Position numbers and translations under genes: made by a program. Below, piece by piece: positions 1 to 6,266 of a stretch of 7,337 bases of DNA. The notes under the pieces are model-generated. The model was not told the origin of the DNA and ran no database searches. It worked only from the letters and a program-made list of their open reading frames with translations. This DNA comes from Nitrososphaeria archaeon (GTDB lineage Archaea; Thermoproteota; Nitrososphaeria; Conexivisphaerales; UBA164). The stretch is taken from NCBI GenBank assembly GCA_029775955.1, contig JARVJW010000182.1, forward strand, positions 1 through 7,337, given 5' to 3'. Positions within the stretch are counted from its first letter, which is position 1; each line of letters starts with the position of its first letter.

Positions 1-520
1 TAGGTGTTGGCATGTGTGTCTTGAATACCATAGCACTCGGAACACAATCCACATGTGCCTGTATATTCAGCGGAACGCATCAAGGACCTGCAGAGGGCGC
101 TCACAAGAAAAATGTTCAAAGAACAGGGAGAATGTTCGTATACAACTATGGCGCAGGTCAGGAGGCATAGAGACAACTTCGCCCACAAGCTCGATAACAA
201 ATTGACAGCATTTGAAGATTCCAAACAAGGTGAACCTGGCATAGGCAATAATGGACTCTTGCACCAACTGCCTATAAGGCAGAAAGGCGCGGGCTGGTAG
301 TCAATTCAGCAACATCGTAGAAATGCTCTTGAGTGTTCTGAAGAAACTTGACGAACGAACGTATTCATATCTGTGACTCATCCTTGACAGGTATATGACA
401 CGTAATATTCTGGCTACAGATCTGCAACAAGCTCGTGTGAAGGAACTTCCTTTACTGCGAAGGCTGATAAGTTTGCTCCGATGAAGCAATAAGTCGATGC
501 CTATAGGCTAGGCAGTTCAC
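1..520 (+). pseudogene. decayed IS200/IS605-family TnpB (RuvC-like RNA-guided nuclease), 5' end outside window
   Basis: TnpB family pieces can be read in order across several frames. At the left edge a frame gives GVGMCVLNTIAL, like the stretch after the first RuvC aspartate. From 79 another gives ERIKDLQRALTRK, followed by SKNRENVRIQL one frame over and then HRDNFAHKLDNKL, the usual arginine-rich helix region of TnpB. AFED near 211 may be the RuvC-II glutamate. Around 313-345 a degraded zinc ribbon reads TS-x-KCS-x-CSE with stop codons replacing residues. LDERTY (about 346), LDR (about 390) and NILATDLQQARVKELPLL follow. KFAPMKQ near 472 resembles the C-terminal tail of archaeal TnpBs. At least four frame changes and several stops mean no product. 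No TnpA or element ends were identified. Assignment rests on motif order recalled from the family, not on a search. Confidence 0.75.
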
Positions 521-521
521 T

Positions 522-760
522 GAGATGAAGGTTCAGGAAATTTAAATAGTAGAAACGCCTGGGCACACGCCTCGCAGCATAATTGCAGTGCGTTCACATA
601 ACAAGGAAAGGTGCACACTTGTTGAGGAGGCCGCATTTGAGGAGAACAATAAGCTATATATAAATTAAAGACTCGACGTTGAAGCTGCAAAGTGGTAACT
701 TGATAATGTCAATGAAATCGGTAACTTCCCTGCCAGGGCACAGAAATCAAGTAAAGTTTA
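522..760 (+). pseudogene. decayed C-terminal half of an MBL-fold hydrolase
   Basis: This is a remnant of a metallo-beta-lactamase-fold protein. Reading from 522, MKVQEI, a stop, then VETPGHTPRSIIAV matches the strand-plus-histidine motif of MBL proteins (H at 564-566). Farther on, DVEAAKW and LDNVNEI, and after a frame change SLPGH (PGH at 733-741), match the last metal-binding histidine motif. The distance from the first PGH to the second is 175 bases, against 174 in the intact MBL gene at 915-1550, which supports real homology with roughly one indel. The N-terminal half with HxHxDH is missing, and TnpB debris lies where it should be. Outside the two histidine motifs similarity to the intact neighbour is low, so this is either an old tandem duplicate or a different MBL subfamily. 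Confidence 0.6.
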
Positions 761-882
761 GCTGTAGCATGCTAGCTGCTCTCCCACGCTGAATGTTCCT
801 GATTCATAGAGTTATAACTCCAGCAAATGAAGCCCAGGCTCCTATAATTGGCATAAAATAGATATGGAAAAATTGATAAAAT
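761..882. other. non-coding spacer, no recognisable gene
   Basis: No credible coding signal or structural RNA is visible here. The stretch separates the decayed MBL remnant from the promoter of the intact MBL gene and becomes steadily more AT-rich towards 880. A short reading ANEAQAPII near 824-850 could be pseudogene debris but is too short to assign. Confidence 0.5.
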
Positions 883-890
883 TTTAAATA
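883..890 (+). promoter_or_regulatory. TATA box for the MBL hydrolase gene
   Basis: TTTAAATA sits in an AT-rich tract with its centre about 28 bases before the ATG at 915. That spacing puts the expected archaeal transcription start at or within a base or two of the start codon, so the mRNA is probably leaderless. No ribosome binding site precedes the ATG, which agrees. Confidence 0.6.
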
Positions 891-914
891 TTATAAATTT
901 TTTTTCAATAAACA

Positions 915-1550
915 ATGTTGAACTCAGATTATGCTATATATAGGATACCAATGGCCCAGGTTAATTCAAATTTGTATTTTGTCAGGTGGGAAAATGAGGG
1001 GATAATAATCGATACTGGAATGCCTGGCAACGCAAGGAAAATATGCGATTTTATGAAAAGGTGCGACCTGATAAAAGTTAATGGAATAATTCTAACTCAC
1101 TACCATATTGACCATGCGGGGAGCGCTGCATCTCTGAGAAGGATCACTAGGGCCCCAGTTCTAGCTCATGAGGAAGATGAGCCGTACATTACAGGCGAAA
1201 GGGCTCCTGAACACATTGACCTGATGCCAAATGATATGAAAAAGGCATATTCAAAGTACAGGGCAACGGTGGTTGATAAAAGGCTAAGAGATGGTGATAA
1301 AATATTTGGGTTCACGGTTATTCACGTGCCAGGGCACACGCCGGGGTCAATAGCATTGTATGACGGCAAAGCCCTTTTTTCCGGGGATAGTCTTAATATA
1401 ATCAATGGCAAGGTCCAGGGAGACCCTGGATATGGAGCTGACAGGGAGGGCACGTTGAGCAGTATGGAAAAATTAATTGAGCTCAACTGTGAAATACTGC
1501 TTCCTGGTCATGGGTGCCCAATAGAAAATACTGCTTCCAGTTCCGAGTGA
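915..1550 (+). CDS. MBL-fold metallo-hydrolase (glyoxalase II-like), 211 aa
   Basis: An intact cytoplasmic hydrolase of the metallo-beta-lactamase superfamily. All five sequence motifs are present: IIDTG at 31-35; the HxHxDH metal site as H62, H64, D66, H67 in LTHYHIDHAG; H141 in HVPGHTPGS; D158 in FSGDSL, the bridging aspartate of dinuclear sites; and H199 in LLPGHG. The length is normal for single-domain members. There is no signal peptide or extra domain. The APVLAHEEDEPYITGE stretch after the metal site is common in small thioesterase or lactonase-like members, but the substrate cannot be read from sequence. The ATG follows a TATA box at leaderless spacing. A decayed relative lies just upstream on the same strand. 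It is not part of the sdh operon: a 207-base gap with terminator-like repeats separates them. Confidence 0.93.
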   Translation: MLNSDYAIYRIPMAQVNSNLYFVRWENEGIIIDTGMPGNARKICDFMKRCDLIKVNGIILTHYHIDHAGSAASLRRITRAPVLAHEEDEPYITGERAPEHIDLMPNDMKKAYSKYRATVVDKRLRDGDKIFGFTVIHVPGHTPGSIALYDGKALFSGDSLNIINGKVQGDPGYGADREGTLSSMEKLIELNCEILLPGHGCPIENTASSSE

Positions 1551-1616
1551 TAAAAGGCCGCCTTGTAATGTATTAAATGCAAACTAATGTCAAATCATTT
1601 GGGGAATCTGCAAACA

Positions 1617-1642
1617 TTTTTAGCTAAAAATTGGGAATTTTT
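1617..1642 (+). terminator. overlapping palindromes with T-tracts after the MBL gene, possible terminator
   Basis: A perfect 14-base palindrome TTTTTAGCTAAAAA (1617-1630) is followed by AAAAATTGGGAATTTTT (1626-1642), itself a perfect 7-base-arm inverted repeat with GGG loop. They share the A-run 1626-1630, so only one stem can form at a time. The T-rich ends suit an archaeal intrinsic terminator for the upstream gene. The stems are A-T only and therefore weak as RNA hairpins. Confidence 0.4.
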
Positions 1643-1663
1643 ACTTATTATTTCATGACATAG

Positions 1664-1671
1664 TTAATATA
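1664..1671 (+). promoter_or_regulatory. candidate TATA box for the sdh operon
   Basis: TTAATATA would place a transcription start near 1695 and leave a leader of about 60 bases before sdhA. An alternative, CTATAAAT at 1734-1741, is too near the ATG (start would fall about 5 bases inside the gene). The leadered reading fits the AGAAGGGA ribosome-binding-like sequence at 1744-1751, seven bases before the ATG. The two options cannot be separated by eye. Confidence 0.35.
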
Positions 1672-1685
1672 CGATTTCAGAAAAA

Positions 1686-1717
1686 ACACACATTAAATGA
1701 TTAAGGCTTATGTGTGT
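1686..1717. promoter_or_regulatory. 8-bp-arm inverted repeat upstream of sdhA, possible operator
   Basis: ACACACAT (1686-1693) and its exact reverse complement ATGTGTGT (1710-1717) are separated by 16 bases, so the arm centres are 24 bases apart. It lies downstream of the TATA candidate at 1664-1671 and would span the predicted start. A dimeric repressor site is the simplest reading; a leader hairpin is possible. No known regulator motif is claimed. Confidence 0.4.
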
Positions 1718-1757
1718 CATATGAAAATTTTTGCTATAAATCTAGAAGGGATAGCAA

Positions 1758-3497
1758 ATGCAAATCCTAAAGTATGATATAGCCGTCTTGGGTTCAGGAC
1801 TTGCCGGCATGAGGGCTTCACTTCAGGCAGCTCATTATTCAAACGGCAAGCTGAGAATTGCCCTCATATCAAAAATGCATGCAATGAGGAGCCATTCAGT
1901 TTCAGCTGAGGGAGGAATATCAGGCGTGCTTTACCCCGGTGATAATGGCGATTCCGTTGACCTGCATGGGTTTGACACGGCAAAGGGCGGAGATTACCTG
2001 GGGGACCAGGATGCAATTGAAAGGCTTGTAAATGAAGCCCCAGGGGAAATAAGGTTCTTTGACCACCTTGGGGTTCCCTGGAACAGATCTGAAGACGGCA
2101 GGATCATGCTCAGGGCATTTGGGGGGATGAGCGTGCCCAGGACCGCATTTGCAGCTGACAAGACAGGGTTCTTTATGCTAAATGCGCTTTATGATAACAT
2201 ACTTAGCTTTCCAAACATAGACATATTTCATGAGCACTATGCAACACACCTGATATTGAAGGGAACCAGGTTCAGGGCCTTTGTTACCATGGACTTGGCG
2301 ACAGGGGAAAGGAAGGCATTTTTGGCAAAGGCTGGAATCATAGCCACGGGCGGAGCGTCCAGGGTCTTCGGGTTCACGACCACTGCCTATTCAAGCACAG
2401 GGGATGGCATTGCGCTAGCATATAAAGCCGGTGTTCCAGTAAAGGACATGGAGTTCACCCAGTTTCACCCAACTGGCTTGATTCCATCAGGAGTTCTTAT
2501 AACTGAAGCCGCAAGGGGAGAAGGTGGCTACCTACTTAACAGCCAGGGCAGGAGGTTCATGGAGGATTACGCAAAGAGCAAGATGGAGCTAGCTCCAAGG
2601 GACATAGTTTCCAGAGCAATAATTACTGAGATAAGCCAGGGCAGGGGGTTCGTGGACGAGACATCAGGGCTAAAGCACGTGCTGCTTGACATAAGGCACT
2701 TGGGGGAATCGAAAATAGACGAAAAGCTTCCCATGATAAAGGAGCTAGTTGTTAAAACTCTTGGCTTCAGCCCGGTAAAGGAGCCTATACCTGTTAGGCC
2801 AGCAGCACATCATACAATGGGAGGCATCAACGTGAACCTGAACGGTCAGGTCATGCTTGATGAAAGTACGGCGGTTGATGGATTGTGGGCTGCAGGCGAA
2901 TGCGGGTGCGTAAGCGTGCACGGAGCTAACAGGCTCGGCAGCAACTCCCTCAGCCAGTGCGTTATATGGGGTAAGATTGAGGGTGAAGCCGCTGCTAAGC
3001 TAGCTATGGGAGATGACCTGATGCAGGTTGAAGATATAACAGAAAGGCTTGATTCAGCTGAAGGTGAAATAGATAAACTGCTTGCTAACCAGGGTACTGA
3101 AAACCCATATCAGTTAAGGAGGGAGCTATGGGATACAATGGATGAATACGTTTATGTGTTCAGGACAGTTACAGGGCTTGAGGTAGCAAGGAAGAAGCTT
3201 CAGGAGCTGAGGGAAAGGTACAGGGAAATCTATGTTTCGGATAAGGGAAGAATATTTAATGCAAATCTCAGGGAAGCAATTGAAATAGGGAACATGATCG
3301 AGATTGCCCAGACAATAGTTGAGGGCGCAATAAACAGGAAAGAAAGCAGGGGAGCTCATTCAATGGTTGAATTTCCCACAAGAGATGACAGGAACTTCCT
3401 TAAGCATACCTTAGCTTACAGGACAGATGGCTTTCCAAGGTTATCTTATTCGGTGGTGAAAATAACAAAGTGGCAGCCGATGGAGAGGAAGTACTGA
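1758..3497 (+). CDS. sdhA: succinate dehydrogenase flavoprotein subunit, 579 aa
   Basis: Catalytic subunit of respiratory complex II, oxidising succinate to fumarate at the cytoplasmic face of the membrane. The FAD-binding GSGLAG lies at 12-17. H46 in RSHSVSAEGG matches the histidine that carries covalent FAD in SdhA/FrdA. Active-site features follow in order: H237 in QFHPTG, TEAARGEGG at 249-257, R281 in LAPRDIVSR (the proton-relay arginine position), H351 in AAHHTMGGI, and R392 in HGANRLGSNS. The C-terminal domain has the usual ESRGAH at 529-534. Length is normal for the family. The helical region 420-500 is rich in Glu and Arg. The stop TGA at 3495-3497 overlaps the ATG of sdhC. Succinate dehydrogenase is preferred over fumarate reductase from context, though the two cannot be strictly told apart by sequence. 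Confidence 0.96.
   Translation: MQILKYDIAVLGSGLAGMRASLQAAHYSNGKLRIALISKMHAMRSHSVSAEGGISGVLYPGDNGDSVDLHGFDTAKGGDYLGDQDAIERLVNEAPGEIRFFDHLGVPWNRSEDGRIMLRAFGGMSVPRTAFAADKTGFFMLNALYDNILSFPNIDIFHEHYATHLILKGTRFRAFVTMDLATGERKAFLAKAGIIATGGASRVFGFTTTAYSSTGDGIALAYKAGVPVKDMEFTQFHPTGLIPSGVLITEAARGEGGYLLNSQGRRFMEDYAKSKMELAPRDIVSRAIITEISQGRGFVDETSGLKHVLLDIRHLGESKIDEKLPMIKELVVKTLGFSPVKEPIPVRPAAHHTMGGINVNLNGQVMLDESTAVDGLWAAGECGCVSVHGANRLGSNSLSQCVIWGKIEGEAAAKLAMGDDLMQVEDITERLDSAEGEIDKLLANQGTENPYQLRRELWDTMDEYVYVFRTVTGLEVARKKLQELRERYREIYVSDKGRIFNANLREAIEIGNMIEIAQTIVEGAINRKESRGAHSMVEFPTRDDRNFLKHTLAYRTDGFPRLSYSVVKITKWQPMERKY
3482..3488 (+). promoter_or_regulatory. ribosome binding site deciding the sdhC start
   Basis: GGAGAGG ends eight bases before the ATG at 3497. 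It supports that start over the in-frame ATG at 3470, which lies 27 bases earlier inside sdhA and lacks a comparable site. Confidence 0.6.
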
Positions 3498-3907
3498 TGA
3501 GCAGGAAGAAGGACATGCGCGGCTCACAGTCAAGGATAGCTAGACTTACTTCATTTTACATTGAAGGTTTTGTGCACATGCTGTTCTACCGCATTCTTGT
3601 CCCGATTTCGATAGTTTACGGAGCCCTCGTGATTGCCTGGATTTTTTACCCTCAGCTTGGGTTAACTGTGAAGGCAATCACAGCTGTAGTTTGGGTCCTG
3701 TTTGCGCCACAGATTTTTGAGACAGTTAAGGGGCTTGCACTTTCTCGCAGCAGGGGGATGGCATTTGGGCACATTAATGAGGAGTTCAGGGCCCTGTACA
3801 TGGCCAGATACGGAAAGGGATCAATGTACCTGAAAGCAGCTCCCTATGCAGTAATTGTGATATGGGCAATTGGGTTCATAGCAATGCTAGCCTGGTGGTG
3901 GCCGTGA
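3497..3907 (+). CDS. sdhC: succinate dehydrogenase membrane anchor, larger subunit, 136 aa
   Basis: A small integral membrane protein. Hydrophobic segments lie at about 28-52, 57-77 and 113-134, with a polar Arg/Lys-rich N-terminus (MSRKKDMRG) and a basic loop SRSRGMAFGH between the second and third. The ATG shares its A with the sdhA stop (TGATG), and a GGAGAGG site precedes it, so translation is probably coupled. The identity as SdhC comes from position between sdhA and sdhB and the anchor-like topology, not from a conserved motif. The only histidines are H27, at the edge of the first segment, and H92, in a loop, so classical in-membrane bis-histidine haem ligation is not obvious. The ending AMLAWWWP is unusually tryptophan-rich. 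Confidence 0.75.
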   Translation: MSRKKDMRGSQSRIARLTSFYIEGFVHMLFYRILVPISIVYGALVIAWIFYPQLGLTVKAITAVVWVLFAPQIFETVKGLALSRSRGMAFGHINEEFRALYMARYGKGSMYLKAAPYAVIVIWAIGFIAMLAWWWP

Positions 3908-4113
3908 AAGCTTCAAGGGTTATGGTGCTGGAGTACATTGCGATGATGGGAGTGCCGTTTCTGCTTTTAGTCAGCGTAATACTTGTCCCATTCCACGGCA
4001 TACAGTACGTAAAGTACGTGGTTATGGCTCTAATTGGAATTGGGGCAATAATGTACGGAGCAATTGGCGTGAAGGATATATATATGAAAGGTGAGAACAA
4101 AAGTGGTAACTAA
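3904..4113 (+). CDS. sdhD: succinate dehydrogenase membrane anchor, smaller subunit, 69 aa
   Basis: A very short membrane protein with two hydrophobic segments, about 11-30 and 35-57, joined by PFHGIQYVK, and a charged tail MKGENKSGN. I place the start at GTG 3904, which overlaps the sdhC stop as GTGA, after a GGTGGTG stretch at 3894-3900. An ATG at 3922 preceded by AAGGG would give 63 residues and cannot be excluded. The role as second anchor is inferred from operon position. With SdhC it makes five predicted membrane segments, one fewer than the six of the classical two-subunit anchor. H31 lies in the inter-helix loop and is the only histidine. The last bases overlap the sdhB start. Confidence 0.65.
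   Translation: MKASRVMVLEYIAMMGVPFLLLVSVILVPFHGIQYVKYVVMALIGIGAIMYGAIGVKDIYMKGENKSGN
4090..4094 (+). promoter_or_regulatory. GGTGA ribosome binding site for sdhB
   Basis: GGTGA is an exact match to the core of the archaeal 16S anti-Shine-Dalgarno complement and lies eight bases before GTG 4103. The same GTG at 4091 could be read as an earlier start, but it has only a weak GAAAG before it. Confidence 0.55.
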
Positions 4114-4855
4114 TGAAATAAAGCTGAACGTAAAAAGGTACTTGCCTGAAACTGGGGAAATGAAAGAAAGCCAATATGTAGTTAAAGCAAACAAGTATAC
4201 CACTGTGCTAGATGCACTTATAAATGTCAAGGAAGCCCAGGATTCCACACTTTCAATAAGGTACAGCTGCAGGATGGGGATATGCGGGTCATGTGGGATG
4301 GTAATAAATGGCAGGCCAATGCTCGCTTGTCAGACCCACCTTTTATCCCTTAGCAAGGAGGAGATATCAGTGGGTCCAATGGAGGGACACCCTATACTCA
4401 AGGACTTGGTTGTTGACATGACGGAATTCTTCGATAAGCACAGGTCAGTAATGCCGTGGCTTTACGTTGACAATGAGGAGAAGTTCAACCCGGAGTCGCA
4501 GTACATACAGCAGAGGAGTGAGCTTGACTACTACCTCCCATTTTCATACTGCATAAAGTGCGGCCTTTGCGTTGATGCATGCCCAGTAAGCAATACAAAT
4601 CCGAGGTTCCTTGGGCCTCAGGCGCTTTCTCAGGCGTACAGGTACAACAGCGATTCAAGGGACCATGGGGAAAGGACAAGGCTTGAAAAGGTTGATGCCT
4701 TTGATGGTGTGTGGGGTTGTGAGTACGCAGGGGCCTGCTCGGAGGTTTGCCCAAAGGGGGTTGACCCAGCGCTTGCAATACAGCTTCTCAAGCTAGATGT
4801 GATGAAGTTCAGCTTCACTGGCAAAGTTAATGACAGGAAGAGCGTGAAGGTTTGA
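4103..4855 (+). CDS. sdhB: succinate dehydrogenase iron-sulfur subunit, 250 aa
   Basis: It carries electrons from SdhA to quinone through three clusters. The N-terminal ferredoxin-like domain has C56, C61, C64 and C76 in CRMGICGSCG...MLAC for [2Fe-2S]. The C-terminal domain has CIKCGLCVDACP (C150, C153, C156, C160) and CEYAGACSEVCP (C206, C212, C216). By family pattern C150, C153, C156 and C216 hold [4Fe-4S]; C160, C206 and C212 hold the third cluster. The middle residue between C206 and C212 is alanine, not cysteine, so that third cluster should be [3Fe-4S] as in the classical enzyme rather than an extra [4Fe-4S]. The GTG start at 4103 is favoured by a GGTGA site eight bases upstream; GTG 4091 would add four residues. 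It overlaps the sdhD end by 11 bases and closes the operon. Confidence 0.95.
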   Translation: MVTNEIKLNVKRYLPETGEMKESQYVVKANKYTTVLDALINVKEAQDSTLSIRYSCRMGICGSCGMVINGRPMLACQTHLLSLSKEEISVGPMEGHPILKDLVVDMTEFFDKHRSVMPWLYVDNEEKFNPESQYIQQRSELDYYLPFSYCIKCGLCVDACPVSNTNPRFLGPQALSQAYRYNSDSRDHGERTRLEKVDAFDGVWGCEYAGACSEVCPKGVDPALAIQLLKLDVMKFSFTGKVNDRKSVKV

Positions 4856-4863
4856 ACCACTAA

Positions 4864-4872
4864 TTTAATATA
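4864..4872 (+). promoter_or_regulatory. TATA box for the methionine synthase gene
   Basis: TTTAATATA is centred 27 bases before the ATG at 4895, so the transcript should start at the A of the start codon. The gene therefore probably has its own leaderless promoter although only 39 bases separate it from sdhB. Confidence 0.6.
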
Positions 4873-4894
4873 AGGGAAATGGGTTGCTGCACCT

Positions 4895-5965
4895 ATGGCG
4901 TTTAAGACAACTCATGTGGGCAGCCTTCCAAGACCTCAGAACATCACAGAAACGGATATCCTGAATGTGGTTAAAATGCAAGTTGAAACAGGAGTTGATG
5001 AAGTTAATGATGGGGAGTACACCAGGTCGGTGTTCTTTGGGGATATATCTAACTTGCCTGGATTTAAGCAGAATGAGTTTTCCATAATTGCGTCAGCAGG
5101 GGATGAAGTCAAATTGGGTGTCGTGGAGGGCAAAATACAATATGACCCCTCAAGCCCTCTAGCAGCTAAGGAGGTTGCAGCAGTTAAGGGGGCACTTGGT
5201 AAGCTTGGGGAAAAAAGGAGGGTGAAGGTATCTATACCTTCCCTGAGCTGGATGAGCATCTTCTACCCCGACCCTAAAACAATACCTTCAAAGGACCAAA
5301 ATTTTGTCGGAAAGATGGCCGTGGTTGTGAGAGAATTTTATCCTACAGTGGACGAATACCTAGAGGACATAAAAAGGATACTTATAAATGAAGCCAGGGC
5401 AGCAATTGATGCGGGGGCAGATACAGTGCAGTTTGATTCGCCTGACCTGCTTCAGTTTGACGTTTACGGTCAGTTCTATGAGGAGAAAGAAAGGGAAAAG
5501 TTGAAGTGGGCAATAGGAATTAACAATGAAGTTCTTGAATCTCTGCCCGGGGGGAGCTTGCAGGTTCATTCATGCTGGGGAAATTTGATGAACACCCAGT
5601 TCAACACCCTTGGCCATTACGACCTTGCACTCCCAGAGCTTTATGAACTGAAGGCTGGAACGATTGGTCCGCTTGAGGTGTTTGATGGAATGAGGGACTA
5701 CGAAGAATTGAAGATATTTGAAAATTATCCAAGGCCAAAGGGAATCAACATTGCACTTGGGCTTGTAAGTGTGAAGAGCAGGAATGTGGAGCCAGTTGAG
5801 GAAATAAGGAGAAGGTATGAAGCAGCAATAAAGGTTATAGATGAAGATAGGCTGATAGTTAGTCCAGGCTGCGGTTTTGCTTCAGACCCCCACAGCCTGC
5901 ATTCGATGGAAAGCGCTAGGAGGAAACTCACAAATATGGTGCAAGCTGTAAAGCGAGAACAATGA
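4895..5965 (+). CDS. MetE-type (cobalamin-independent) methionine synthase catalytic protein, 356 aa
   Basis: A single UROD/MetE-like barrel corresponding to the C-terminal half of bacterial MetE, which transfers a methyl group to homocysteine using zinc. TTHVGSLPRP at 5-14 and NDGE at 38-41 match the conserved start of that domain. Zinc ligands are readable: H225 and C227 in QVHSCWG, E261 in GPLEVFDGMRDYEEL, and C326 in SPGCGFAS. The order His-x-Cys, Glu, Cys is that of MetE. The bacterial N-terminal half, which helps bind polyglutamyl folate, is absent, as in other archaeal stand-alone versions that probably use a different methyl donor. No partner gene lies in this window. It follows sdhB closely but has its own TATA box, so co-regulation with sdh is not assured. 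Which archaeal subfamily it belongs to needs a tree. Confidence 0.88.
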   Translation: MAFKTTHVGSLPRPQNITETDILNVVKMQVETGVDEVNDGEYTRSVFFGDISNLPGFKQNEFSIIASAGDEVKLGVVEGKIQYDPSSPLAAKEVAAVKGALGKLGEKRRVKVSIPSLSWMSIFYPDPKTIPSKDQNFVGKMAVVVREFYPTVDEYLEDIKRILINEARAAIDAGADTVQFDSPDLLQFDVYGQFYEEKEREKLKWAIGINNEVLESLPGGSLQVHSCWGNLMNTQFNTLGHYDLALPELYELKAGTIGPLEVFDGMRDYEELKIFENYPRPKGINIALGLVSVKSRNVEPVEEIRRRYEAAIKVIDEDRLIVSPGCGFASDPHSLHSMESARRKLTNMVQAVKREQ

Positions 5966-5968
5966 ACA

Positions 5969-5976
5969 ATTTTTTA
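5969..5976 (+). terminator. T-tract after the methionine synthase gene
   Basis: A run of six T (5970-5975) begins five bases after the stop codon. Archaeal RNA polymerase can stop at such tracts without a hairpin. A further 7-base-arm inverted repeat, CAGAATG (6007-6013) with CATTCTG (6026-6032), lies downstream and may be a back-up. Confidence 0.4.
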
Positions 5977-6266
5977 AAACGTAGTGCAATTCTCATCTTT
6001 TACTTACAGAATGCTTTTCAGCAAACATTCTGAATGCAAGAAGCCCGGCAATAGGGTTACATGGCAGCTAACAGTAATTTAGCAAGTAATAATATTTCGT
6101 TCTTAATTAGATAACCTGTATTTAATTTGAAAATATGACTTTATGATAGACGTCTTCTATACTATATTGGCTGGCGGTCATTTTTATCATGACCTTCGCG
6201 ACCATAAATATGACAAATCTGAGCTGCTAATGGACCCTGATGAGTAAATATAGCCTGATGTCAGCT
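5977..6266. other. 290-base region without an intact gene, upstream of an IS110 remnant
   Basis: No conserved gene is visible. It holds inverted repeats CAGAATG/CATTCTG (6007-6032) and GGTCAT/ATGACC (6176-6194), the latter followed by another GACC at 6210-6213. In IS110-family elements the non-coding DNA before the transposase can encode the structured bridge RNA, so part of this stretch may be the decayed left end of the element whose coding remnant starts near 6267. This is inference from position only. Confidence 0.35.

Noticed and set aside
301..489. Minus-strand open frame of 62 codons
   Set aside because: It is antisense to the TnpB zinc-ribbon fossil, which explains the sequence better; no domain is visible in the minus-strand product.
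1734..1741. CTATAAAT as the main TATA box for sdhA
   Set aside because: Its centre is only about 20 bases before the ATG, which would place the transcription start inside the coding sequence; kept only as an alternative to the upstream candidate.
1721..1777. An 18-codon open frame (MKIFAINLEG...) overlapping the start of sdhA, which could be a leader peptide
   Set aside because: No ribosome binding site of note, no run of regulatory codons, and it overlaps the promoter candidates; probably chance.
4485..5259. Several minus-strand open frames of 76-107 codons opposite sdhB and the methionine synthase gene
   Set aside because: They are shadows of strongly supported plus-strand genes and their translations look like random low-complexity sequence.
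6143..6247. A 34-codon open frame beginning MIDVFYTILAGG with a TATA-like sequence before it
   Set aside because: Too short, no recognised domain, and it lies in the likely non-coding end of an IS110 remnant; the TATA-like match is expected in such AT-rich DNA.
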